DNA of 8,389 nucleotides from JAZDJJ01 sp043804035 (GTDB taxonomy: Bacteria; Bacteroidota; Bacteroidia; Palsa-948), in contig JAZDJJ010000029.1 of NCBI GenBank assembly GCA_043804035.1, positions 1-8,389 on the forward strand. Reading direction: 5' to 3'. The stretch's first letter is position 1. Every line of letters begins with the position of its first letter. Shown piece by piece: positions 1-6,255 of the stretch. A program made the translations under genes and the position numbers. Below the pieces are notes generated by a model that was given only the letters and a program-made list of their open reading frames with translations, was not told where the DNA came from and searched no databases.

Positions 1-280
1 ATGTAAAATGTAAAATGCGAAATGTAAAATGCGAAATGTAAAATGTAAAATGTAAAATGCGAAATGTAAAATGCGAAATGTAAAATGCGAAATGTAAAAT
101 GTAAAATGTAAAATGCGAAATGTAAAATGCGAAATGTAAAATGTAAAATGTAAAATGCGAAATGTAAAATATAAAATATAAAATGTAAAATGTAAAATGT
201 AAAATACGAAATGTAAAATGTAAAATGTAAAATGTAAAATGCGAAATGTAAAATGCGAAATGTAAAATGCGAAATGTAAA
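1..280. repeat. 7-bp tandem array, 40 units
   Basis: The stretch divides without any slip into 40 consecutive 7-bp units. Counting by eye, 26 are ATGTAAA, 11 are ATGCGAA, two are ATATAAA (units 25 and 26) and one is ATACGAA (unit 30). The CGAA-type units are at positions 3, 5, 9, 11, 13, 17, 19, 23, 30, 35, 37 and 39, so two are never adjacent. This implies higher-order 14- and 21-bp duplications. The array reaches the left edge, so its true length is unknown. On the plus strand TAA occurs in every frame; on the minus strand no unit or junction forms a stop codon. Its origin is probably replication slippage; any function is unknown. Confidence 0.97.
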
Positions 281-289
281 ATAAAATTG

Positions 290-304
290 CGGATTGCAAA
301 TCCG
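290..304. repeat. small palindrome beside the heptamer array
   Basis: CGGATT (290-295) and AATCCG (299-304) form a perfect 6-bp inverted repeat around GCA. It is followed on the plus strand by a T-rich run at 305-314 (TTTATTTTTT), so it resembles a weak rho-independent terminator. No gene is visible on the plus strand upstream of it, apart from whatever lies beyond the left edge. It could equally be an extragenic repeat element associated with the array. Confidence 0.4.
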
Positions 305-327
305 TTTATTTTTTGGTCGGGATTATA

Positions 328-423
328 ATGCATCCAAACAAATTAAATCCAGACCAGATGGGGAGGACTTTATTGATGGCGAGTCAAGCCAGCCATGACG
401 AACAAATCAAAAAGGATTTATAG
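328..423 (+). CDS. doubtful 31-codon ORF
   Basis: An ATG at 328 opens 31 codons ending at TAG 421-423. The frame is open back to a TAA at 277 in the heptamer array. The product starts MHPNKLNPDQMGRTLLMA, is hydrophilic towards its end (SHDEQIKKDL), and has no hydrophobic segment. I do not recognise it. It may be a real micro-protein, the remnant of a larger gene, or chance. No ribosome binding site or -7 box stands clearly before it, though neither is decisive in this phylum. Its start lies in the palindrome ATGCAT (328-333), which also supplies an ATG on the opposite strand. Confidence 0.2.
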   Translation: MHPNKLNPDQMGRTLLMASQASHDEQIKKDL

Positions 424-435
424 AAAAATGATTTT

Positions 436-443
436 TACATTTG
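436..443 (+). promoter_or_regulatory. possible -7 box for the gene at 503
   Basis: TACATTTG matches the Bacteroidota -7 consensus TAnnTTTG exactly and lies 59 bp before the ATG at 503. That would place the transcript start near 450, with a leader of about 50 nt. I see no TTG -33 element at the usual distance, so the call rests on one box in AT-rich DNA. Confidence 0.35.
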
Positions 444-502
444 CATATTCAAATTAGAAATCAATAGTTGATTCAAAATAGGATATAATCCCATTAAAAA
501 TC

Positions 503-1135
503 ATGAAGGACTTAGAAAAATATCTTGATAAAGATGAGAAAGAATTGCTTTCGCTCATTTTTTATCATCGCAGACAATATGAAAACACAAAAATTCGTCA
601 AGGTGGTTTGCATCCCGATGACATTCAAATAATGGAATTACTTGACAAAGGAGAAACTATGCTCAAAAGCATTTCACTCGAACGAAAAAACAGAGAAGAA
701 ATAAAACAAAAGCCAATCCGTACAAATTGTCCTAAATGTAATATTGAAAAAGAGCGAAACCCAATTGGAGAAGAAAAAAGCGAGCACGGTTATATGTGCA
801 ACAATTACCATTGTGATGAATGTAAAATTGACTATATGGATTTTAAACCCAACAATGCCAAAGATCAATTAAGTTGGTTTGAAGAATTTATGGCAGTACT
901 TGAAAAGCATAAAGAAGATATGACAAAAATGCCAAATGAATTTACACAAAGTGTTATTGAATTAAAAAAACAAGGTGAAATTTTTAAAAAAGCATGTGAG
1001 GAAGAAGAAGAAGCTCTTATCAATTTACAGCAAGCTGAACAAAAGCAAAGCAAAGCCATTGCCCAATATCGCGATTATTTGCTCATAGCAAAAGTAAAAA
1101 GACAATGGGGCGATTCGCCAACAGACATAAACTGA
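503..1135 (+). CDS. unknown protein with zinc-ribbon-like cysteines and coiled coil
   Basis: The protein has 210 residues and I do not recognise its family. The N-terminal 70 residues are charged and predicted helical. Next come C76-P-K-C79 and C104-D-E-C107, with a further C99 between the pairs; two CxxC knuckles about 25 residues apart are the usual layout of a zinc ribbon. From about residue 128 to 200 the sequence is Lys/Glu-rich and probably forms a long helix or coiled coil, including five consecutive Glu at 167-171. There is no signal peptide or membrane segment, so it is likely cytoplasmic. The gene stands alone, pointing towards the tRNA-Gly gene, and ends 10 bp from that tRNA's 3' end. 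This position is common for accessory genes inserted at tRNAs. DNA or RNA binding would be a guess. Confidence 0.75.
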   Translation: MKDLEKYLDKDEKELLSLIFYHRRQYENTKIRQGGLHPDDIQIMELLDKGETMLKSISLERKNREEIKQKPIRTNCPKCNIEKERNPIGEEKSEHGYMCNNYHCDECKIDYMDFKPNNAKDQLSWFEEFMAVLEKHKEDMTKMPNEFTQSVIELKKQGEIFKKACEEEEEALINLQQAEQKQSKAIAQYRDYLLIAKVKRQWGDSPTDIN

Positions 1136-1145
1136 TTATCATTTG

Positions 1146-1217
1146 AGCGGGAGACGGGATTTGAACCCGCGACCTTCAGTTTGGGAAACTGAAGCTCTAC
1201 CCCTGAGCTACTCCCGC
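1146..1217 (-). tRNA. tRNA-Gly (anticodon CCC)
   Basis: The complement folds as a standard cloverleaf of 72 nt. The acceptor GCGGGAG pairs with CTCCCGC, and the D stem GCTC pairs with GAGC. The anticodon stem TCAGT/ACTGA encloses the loop TTCCCAA. The variable loop has five nucleotides, and the T arm carries TTCAAAT. The anticodon is CCC, reading GGG. The discriminator base is U73, as in bacterial glycine tRNAs. CCA is not encoded. It is the last tRNA of the cluster in the direction of transcription, 13 nt after tRNA-Pro. Confidence 0.96.
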
Positions 1218-1230
1218 GGCAAGGATTATG

Positions 1231-1304
1231 TCGGGGCGAGAGGATTCGAACCTCCGATCTCCACGTCCCGAACGTGGCGCGATACCGGGCTTCGCTACAC
1301 CCCG
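1231..1304 (-). tRNA. tRNA-Pro (anticodon CGG)
   Basis: The complement folds into a 74-nt cloverleaf. The acceptor CGGGGTG pairs with CGCCCCG, with one U-G pair at position 6-67. The C1-G72 pair is typical of bacterial proline tRNA. The anticodon stem CCACG/CGTGG encloses the loop TTCGGGA, giving anticodon CGG. The T arm GGAGG-TTCGAAT-CCTCT is followed by discriminator A73. CCA is not encoded. It reads CCG and lies between tRNA-Leu and tRNA-Gly on the same strand. The 13-nt gap to tRNA-Gly indicates one shared transcript. Confidence 0.96.
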
Positions 1305-1418
1305 AAATTTTTTCAGAGGAGAGGATGAAATCTCAAATTTTAAGAATGCAGAATATTAGGTATTTTTTTTATTCTACATCCCACATTAAAAATATCAGGT
1401 AATAACTCTACAAAAAAG

Positions 1419-1500
1419 TACCCGGGACTGGACTTGAACCAGCACACCTTTCGGCATACGCCCCTCAAACGTACGTGTCTACCAATTCCACCACCCGGGC
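1419..1500 (-). tRNA. tRNA-Leu (anticodon GAG)
   Basis: This is a class II tRNA of 82 nt. The acceptor GCCCGGG pairs with CCCGGGT, and the D arm contains GAATTGGTAGA. The anticodon stem TACGT/GCGTA encloses the loop TTGAGGG, so the anticodon is GAG, reading CUC and CUU. A 13-nt variable arm holds a short GCC/GGT stem with a GAAA loop. The T arm is GCTGG-TTCAAGT-CCAGT and the discriminator is A73. Position 1 pairs with 72 as G-U rather than G-C. CCA is not encoded, and a run of T follows the 3' end on the transcribed strand. It starts 28 nt after the ostA stop codon on the same strand. Confidence 0.95.
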
Positions 1501-1511
1501 AATTAAGAATG

Positions 1512-1519
1512 CAAAAGTA
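1512..1519 (-). promoter_or_regulatory. -7 box for tRNA-Leu
   Basis: On the minus strand TACTTTTG matches TAnnTTTG exactly. It ends 11 nt before the mature 5' end of tRNA-Leu, the right distance for a transcript starting a few bases upstream of the tRNA. It lies in the short gap between the ostA stop codon and the tRNA. No TTG stands at the expected -33 distance. The tRNAs could also be reached by read-through from aroQ-ostA. Confidence 0.45.
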
Positions 1520-1528
1520 AATAATTTT

Positions 1529-3142
1529 TCAATGGAAAATATCTTCTTTTTGTTTCGGACGTTCATTTATTTTCCAAACAAAATCTTTCAGCAGCAGTTC
1601 ATTTATACTGAGTTCATTTATGGGATACAATGTTGCATCAGGTTTGTTAAAAAAAATAATCTTATCAACTTTATTTTCTTTTATGTGTATCAGCAAATCA
1701 CTGCAATCTGCTTTGTTAACTCCTATTAGTCCGATTTTATCTTTTGCATAATAAATAGTTTGCCCGTTTCCTTCCACTTTAATTTTTCTGAGTTTATTTT
1801 CGTGAAAATACCCTGTCATTTCTTTACCTTTTATCTGGTCAAATCGTTTTGAGGAATTTTTTATGATTGAAGAATCCGTATTTCGTTCCTCAATTTCAAC
1901 TTTTGAAATTATGAATGCTGTATTTTTCAAAAACAATTTTTTAATTTCGCCATTGCTGATTTTGATATTTATTTTTTCAGCAGTTAATTGATTTTCTTCT
2001 GACCAAAGCACAGGTTCTCTGAACAGGCGCATCGTAGAGTCCTTGTAAGAATAAACTAACGAATCGCATTTTCCCTGCAAATCATCTTTAAAGAATTTTA
2101 CTTTATGATAAGCATATAATACTTTCCATGTTTCCGCTGTATCTTTTATATATTTTCCGGTTTTTTCATTTCGCTTAATAGGATGTTCATATACAGTTCT
2201 TAAAGTATCGGCATGAAGAAAAAGTGTATCCGAATTATAATATTGTTTCAGCAAAATATTTCCGGTGATTATTGAATTTTCTATTTGCTCCATGTACATA
2301 GCTTTGTTTCCGGTAATCATTACGTTTTCAGATGTATCAATAATCATCACATTGCCGAATGCTTTTCCTATTCCTTTTTTTTTGTCATATAACAAACTGT
2401 CGCTTTTCAGTTTTTGCCCGCGGGTGATGAGATATGAATTTTTACTGAACTGTGAAATATTTTTATCTGTATCGTACCAACCATTTTCGCAATAAATAAG
2501 ATTCTCATTATTTTTAATTTTGGAAGGTCCATAGAAGAAAGCAATTTTTGTATTCGTGTTGTAAAGAAGCGTATCACAATTCATCACATATTCCGGATTT
2601 GTAAGTACTACCTTTTTACAAAAAGAAAATTCTTTGTTTTTAGGAAAATAATATCCCCGTTCGCTTGTCAATGTATTTTGTTTGCTGATGATTGTACCTC
2701 CGTTATAGTAAGTCGAAGAAGAAGAACTTAAATCATAAAAAAGCAGGTCGGTAGTGAGTGTCATATCCTTATCTATGAGACGAATATTTTTTTGCAATTC
2801 TGCTTTTCGTGTATTACCATCATACTTTAATAACTGTCCCGTTATATTGATTGTATCGCCTTGTTGAATATGAATATTTCCGAATGCATCTAAAGAATTA
2901 TTTGGATAGAAGTAAGCACTGTCGCAAAACATCAGGATACCTTCATGTTTAAATTTTACATTACCTATCAGACGTTTTACATTCTTGCCAAGTTTTTCGT
3001 CAAACTCAAATGAATTAGCATGAATAATTTCTATTTTTTTTGTTTGTGCAAATACCTGATTGCCGACAGGCAGATACATCCATTTTCCAAAGAGAAGAGA
3101 AAAAAAAACAAGGAGTAATATTTTATTATAGAAAATTTTCAT
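1529..3142 (-). CDS. OstA-like protein (LptA/OstA N-terminal domain)
   Basis: The 537-residue protein has a clear export signal: basic start MKIFYNK, hydrophobic core at about 8-18, and a plausible cleavage near VFA-Q at 32-33. The mature part is a long series of beta-rich repeats with the spacing of the LptA/OstA fold, such as LIGNVKFKHEGILMFCDSAY at about 58-77. Similar blocks with GNV, D-T-L-L-Y and G-N-I-L motifs continue to about 330. A Lys-rich beta region follows to the end. Relatives in LptA and LptD carry lipopolysaccharide across the periplasm, so a periplasmic role in envelope lipid or LPS transport is likely; the exact role of the Bacteroidota family is not established by the sequence. 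It begins one nucleotide after the aroQ stop, so it is almost certainly in an operon with aroQ. Runs of nine T or A occur at 2375-2383 and 3100-3108. Confidence 0.88.
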   Translation of the reverse strand: MKIFYNKILLLVFFSLLFGKWMYLPVGNQVFAQTKKIEIIHANSFEFDEKLGKNVKRLIGNVKFKHEGILMFCDSAYFYPNNSLDAFGNIHIQQGDTINITGQLLKYDGNTRKAELQKNIRLIDKDMTLTTDLLFYDLSSSSSTYYNGGTIISKQNTLTSERGYYFPKNKEFSFCKKVVLTNPEYVMNCDTLLYNTNTKIAFFYGPSKIKNNENLIYCENGWYDTDKNISQFSKNSYLITRGQKLKSDSLLYDKKKGIGKAFGNVMIIDTSENVMITGNKAMYMEQIENSIITGNILLKQYYNSDTLFLHADTLRTVYEHPIKRNEKTGKYIKDTAETWKVLYAYHKVKFFKDDLQGKCDSLVYSYKDSTMRLFREPVLWSEENQLTAEKINIKISNGEIKKLFLKNTAFIISKVEIEERNTDSSIIKNSSKRFDQIKGKEMTGYFHENKLRKIKVEGNGQTIYYAKDKIGLIGVNKADCSDLLIHIKENKVDKIIFFNKPDATLYPINELSINELLLKDFVWKINERPKQKEDIFH

Positions 3143-3143
3143 G

Positions 3144-3566
3144 TTAATTACAAAAACTCTCTATCGCCAATCGGTAAGAATCCAAACCAAATCCCGAAAT
3201 ACTTCCTTTACATTTTCCGGCAATAAGAGAATTGTGACGAAATTTTTCACGCGCATAAATATTTGAAATATGTACTTCAATGACAGGTGTTTTAATGGAA
3301 GAAATGGCATCTGCAATGGCAACAGAAGTGTGTGTATATCCGCCAGCATTTAAAATGATTCCATCATAAGAAAATCCAACTTCATGAATTTTGTTTATGA
3401 TTTCTCCTTCAACATTGCTCTGAAAATAATCTATCTGCCATAGTGCGTAAGAGGTTTTTTTTTTGAGTTCAATTAAATAATCAGCAAAGGATTGATTTCC
3501 ATAAACCGATGGTTCTCTCATTCCAAGAAGATTCAAATTGGGACCATTGATGATTATCAATTTCAT
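3144..3566 (-). CDS. aroQ: type II 3-dehydroquinate dehydratase
   Basis: The protein interconverts 3-dehydroquinate and 3-dehydroshikimate, the third step of the shikimate pathway to aromatic amino acids, in the cytoplasm. At 140 residues it is of normal length for the type II enzyme. The signature NGPNLNLLG is at 7-15, followed by R17 and the catalytic tyrosine Y22 in PSVYG. QSNVEGEII (49-57) matches the family QSN-x-EGE block. NAGGYTHTSVAIADAI (73-88) is the usual N-x-G-x-YTHTS block, and EVHISNIYAREKFRH (97-111) contains the catalytic histidine H99. GFGLDSYRLAI closes the protein. The stop is one nucleotide from the ostA start, suggesting coupled translation. It is divergent from xerD. A run of ten A in the coding strand (plus-strand T at 3455-3464) encodes the Lys codons at about 35-37. 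Confidence 0.97.
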   Translation of the reverse strand: MKLIIINGPNLNLLGMREPSVYGNQSFADYLIELKKKTSYALWQIDYFQSNVEGEIINKIHEVGFSYDGIILNAGGYTHTSVAIADAISSIKTPVIEVHISNIYAREKFRHNSLIAGKCKGSISGFGLDSYRLAIESFCN

Positions 3567-3629
3567 AATATTACAAACGATAAATTTATACGAACATACT
3601 AAAATATAAAAAACACTTTAAGGATTTTG

Positions 3630-3637
3630 TAATTTTG
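3630..3637 (+). promoter_or_regulatory. possible -7 box for xerD
   Basis: TAATTTTG fits TAnnTTTG and lies 28 bp before the xerD ATG, giving a leader of about 20 nt. The divergent gap 3567-3665 is very AT-rich, so chance matches are likely, and no convincing -33 TTG is seen. On the opposite strand TATCGTTTG before aroQ is only a near match, with three spacer bases instead of two. Confidence 0.35.
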
Positions 3638-3665
3638 TATTATTTTGTTTAAAAAAAATTAAAAT

Positions 3666-4574
3666 ATGCAGTGGTCTATCACTATAAAAGGATTTCAATC
3701 TTTTCTGCGATTAGAAAAATCGCTTTCAAAAAATTCTATTGTAGCGTACACCGAAGATGTACAATGTTTTGTTAGATTTCTTGTAGATAAAAAATATGAT
3801 TTGTCTCCTGAAAAAATTGAACGCGCTCATATAACAGAGTTTCTTAAATGGCTCAATGAATTGGATAGGAAAGCAACTACGCAGTCAAGAGTAATTTCGG
3901 GAATACGGGCATTTTATAAATATCTTCTCCTTGAAAATATGGTTTCAAAAAATCCTACCGAACTTTTGGAAACACCAAGATTAGGAAGAAAACTCCCTGA
4001 TGTTTTGAATATAGATGACATTGACAGATTGCTCAATGCAATTGATTTGTCGTTGCCGGAAGGGCACCGTAATCGCACTATGATTGAAACACTTTACAGT
4101 TGTGGATTACGTGTGAGCGAATTAGTGAATCTAAAAATCTCCGATTTGTTTTTTGACACAGGATTTGTGCGAGTAACTGGGAAGGGAAACAAACAACGGT
4201 TGATTCCGATTGGCAGTATAGCGATAAAATACATTAACATCTACAAAAATGAAATCCGCGTTCATGACAAGGTGCAAAAAGGATTTGAGGATTTTCTTTT
4301 CCTAAACAGGCGAGGAAAAAAACTTACTACGGTAATGGTTTTTATCATCATTAAAAATCTTGCTCAAAAAATTGGATTAAAGAAACATGTGAGTCCGCAT
4401 ACTTTTAGACATTCATTCGCAACTCATCTCGTTGAAAATGGTGCCGACCTACGTTCCGTTCAGGAAATGCTCGGACATGAAAGCATCACTACTACCGAAA
4501 TTTATACTCATTTAGACAGAAAATTTTTGCGAGATACTATTATGAAATATCATCCACGAGCAGGAAAAAAATAG
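3666..4574 (+). CDS. xerD: tyrosine recombinase XerD/XerC type
   Basis: The protein has 302 residues, the size of chromosomal XerC/XerD. Residues 1-90 form the SAM-like core-binding domain (FQSFLRLEKSLSKNSIVAY). The catalytic domain shows the full set: R149 in CGLRVSEL, K173 in TGKGNKQR, H245 and R248 in HTFRHSFATHL, H271 in LGHESITTTE, and nucleophile Y280 in IYTHLD. All six are present, so it should be active. Such enzymes resolve chromosome dimers at dif near the terminus with FtsK. The housekeeping context and standard length favour this over a mobile-element integrase. XerD versus XerC cannot be settled from one gene; XerD is the better guess. Its last 25 bp overlap the tail of the convergent gene at 4550-5008. 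The start follows an A-rich stretch without Shine-Dalgarno sequence. Confidence 0.92.
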   Translation: MQWSITIKGFQSFLRLEKSLSKNSIVAYTEDVQCFVRFLVDKKYDLSPEKIERAHITEFLKWLNELDRKATTQSRVISGIRAFYKYLLLENMVSKNPTELLETPRLGRKLPDVLNIDDIDRLLNAIDLSLPEGHRNRTMIETLYSCGLRVSELVNLKISDLFFDTGFVRVTGKGNKQRLIPIGSIAIKYINIYKNEIRVHDKVQKGFEDFLFLNRRGKKLTTVMVFIIIKNLAQKIGLKKHVSPHTFRHSFATHLVENGADLRSVQEMLGHESITTTEIYTHLDRKFLRDTIMKYHPRAGKK

Positions 4575-5008
4575 AGATAACACAGAATTTTTTCCTCTCT
4601 CGTTACCAATGCTGTGTTCCCTTTCACGGAAAATTCCCATTCTTCAGAAGATGGAAAAACAACAGGGAAGTATCGTTTATAAAGATTGATACGCGCAGCA
4701 TTTTCTTTATCTTCTCCTTTGCGTTCTAATCCGGTAAACTCATATATCATTACGTTGGGATGTTTGGCAATGAATATGCGAACGATTTTCGCTATAGTAG
4801 CCATTACGCTGTATATTTCGCCTTTATTAGTTACCACATATTCTTCGCCTTCGTATTCATCATTAATCACTCCAAATACAATAGTAACATGTAGGATATT
4901 ATCTTTCTTTCTGCCGAAACGAACTTCATATCGTACTCCACTGGTAGTGGTAAAAAAGTAAAGTCCTGCTGAAGGAATGGCTGGAAGAATAATCTCAAAT
5001 ATTTCCAT
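4550..5008 (-). CDS. unknown 152-residue protein downstream of dnaJ
   Basis: I do not recognise the family. The first 60 residues look beta-rich, with alternating hydrophobics (LYFFTTTSGVRYEVRF and VTIVFGVI). A probable helix spans about 65-83 (YSVMATIAKIVRIFI). Residues 86-93 (VMIYEFTG) look like another strand, followed by a charged stretch and ARINLYKRYFP at 105-115. No signal peptide, membrane segment or cysteine cluster is seen, so it is probably cytoplasmic. The layout (beta sheet, helix, strand, then A-R-x-x-L-Y-x-R) faintly recalls small DUFs common in this phylum, but I cannot name one. It lies 55 nt after dnaJ on the same strand, so it may share the grpE-dnaJ transcript. It converges on xerD with a 25-bp overlap and has no obvious -7 box of its own. 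Confidence 0.75.
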   Translation of the reverse strand: MEIFEIILPAIPSAGLYFFTTTSGVRYEVRFGRKKDNILHVTIVFGVINDEYEGEEYVVTNKGEIYSVMATIAKIVRIFIAKHPNVMIYEFTGLERKGEDKENAARINLYKRYFPVVFPSSEEWEFSVKGNTALVTREEKILCYLYFFPARG

Positions 5009-5063
5009 TTGAATTTTTGAAATAAGTTTATGTGATTGTCAGGTTTAAGTTAGTATATGAAGA

Positions 5064-6227
5064 TTACTCAAAATATTCTTTCATTCTGTCAAAAAAATCT
5101 TTATCTGTTTTATTTGTATCGGGATGAAAGTTAGGAGAATCTTTAAGTTTCTCTAAAAGTTTTTTCTCTTCGGAAGAAAGATGCTGTGGCACCCATACAT
5201 CTACGATAACAAAAAGGTCGCCTCTGCCATATCCATTCATATCAGGGAGCCCTTTACCTTTGAGGCGAAGTGTTTTACCGGGCTGTGTGCCGGCATTGAT
5301 TTTCACTTTTACTTTTCCTTCTAATGTAGAGATTTCTATACTGGTACCGAGAGATGCATCTAAAAAACTGATGTAATGTTTGTATAATAAATTATTTCCT
5401 TCACGTTTCAAGTGAGGATGTGCCTCTTCTTCAATAGCAATAATCAAATCACCGGGAACACCTCCGCGTGGTCCAGCATTTCCTTCGCCACTCATAGAAA
5501 GTTGCATTCCTTCGGCAACTCCGGCAGGAATATGTATAGTTGTAATATTTTCTCCGCGAATAATTCCATCACCGTTGCATGATTTACATTTATCCGTGAT
5601 GACTTGTCCTTCGCCTCCGCATTGAGGGCAAGTGGAATTTGTTTGCATGTAACCGAGAATAGTTTGCTGTGTGCGAGTTACCTGTCCTGTGCCGTGGCAA
5701 GTGGAACAAGTTCCAAATGAAGAACCTTTTTGCGCTCCGCTTCCGCTGCATTTGTCGCAGGCAACATATTTGTGGACTTTGATTTTTTTTTCAACACCTG
5801 TTGCAATTTCTTCCAGCGTGAGTTTTACTCTTACACGAAGATTAGAACCGCGATGTACTCTTCTACCCCTTTTTTTTGAACCCCCGCCAAAAAAATTTTC
5901 AAATGGATGCTCTCCGCCAAAAACATCTCCGAAACGTTCAAAGATATCGTTCATATCCATGTGTCCAAATCCACCACCTCCGTTGCCGAATCCACCGCTA
6001 CTAACTCCTGCGTGTCCGTACTGGTCATAACGTTTGCGTTTATTCTCATCACTTAATACCTCATACGCTTCTGCTGATTCCTTAAATTTTTCTTCAGATT
6101 GTTTGTTCCCTTGATTGCGGTCAGGGTGAAATTCCAATGCGTTCTTGCGATACGCTTTTTTTATTTCGTTTATAGGCGCATTTTTCGGAACGCCAAGTAT
6201 TTCATAATAGTCCCTTTTTTTAGTCAC
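5064..6227 (-). CDS. dnaJ: chaperone DnaJ (type I, Hsp40), GTG start
   Basis: DnaJ delivers unfolded substrates to DnaK and stimulates its ATPase. The 387-residue protein has all type I parts. The J domain covers 1-75 with the essential HPD at 34-36. A Gly/Phe-rich linker runs from about 73 to 118. The zinc-binding domain has four CxxCxGxG motifs, at C157/C160, C174/C177, C200/C203 and C214/C217. A C-terminal substrate-binding and dimerisation region completes it, with LIIAIEEEAHPHLKREGNNL and RLKGKGLPDMNGYGRGDL. The start codon is GTG (minus strand of 6225-6227): the in-frame stretch back to the stop contains ATT, ACT, ATA and TAT but no ATG, and the J domain begins at once after it. It follows grpE by 28 nt, the expected operon. 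DnaK is not in the window. Confidence 0.98.
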   Translation of the reverse strand: MTKKRDYYEILGVPKNAPINEIKKAYRKNALEFHPDRNQGNKQSEEKFKESAEAYEVLSDENKRKRYDQYGHAGVSSGGFGNGGGGFGHMDMNDIFERFGDVFGGEHPFENFFGGGSKKRGRRVHRGSNLRVRVKLTLEEIATGVEKKIKVHKYVACDKCSGSGAQKGSSFGTCSTCHGTGQVTRTQQTILGYMQTNSTCPQCGGEGQVITDKCKSCNGDGIIRGENITTIHIPAGVAEGMQLSMSGEGNAGPRGGVPGDLIIAIEEEAHPHLKREGNNLLYKHYISFLDASLGTSIEISTLEGKVKVKINAGTQPGKTLRLKGKGLPDMNGYGRGDLFVIVDVWVPQHLSSEEKKLLEKLKDSPNFHPDTNKTDKDFFDRMKEYFE

Positions 6228-6255
6228 AATAGTTATATATTATAGATTGCAATGA

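Noticed and set aside
1..280. CRISPR array
   Set aside because: The units are 7 bp and directly adjacent with no spacers, and no cas genes are visible.
434..446. Inverted copy of the heptamer unit (TTTACATTTGCAT)
   Set aside because: It is one base short of two inverted units and stands alone; it is better explained as part of the -7 box TACATTTG.
1143..1328. 61-codon plus-strand ORF over the tRNA genes
   Set aside because: It is the antisense translation of tRNA-Gly and tRNA-Pro, a familiar annotation artefact (motifs such as GARGFEPP); the tRNA cloverleaves explain the sequence.
3666..4574. XerD-like protein as integrase of a mobile element beside the tRNAs
   Set aside because: Length, motifs and divergent position next to aroQ fit the chromosomal Xer recombinase; no attachment-site duplication of a tRNA end was found by eye.
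5671..6030. 119-codon plus-strand ORF inside dnaJ
   Set aside because: It is the antisense shadow of the zinc-finger and Gly-rich parts of dnaJ, Pro/Cys-rich with no domain of its own.
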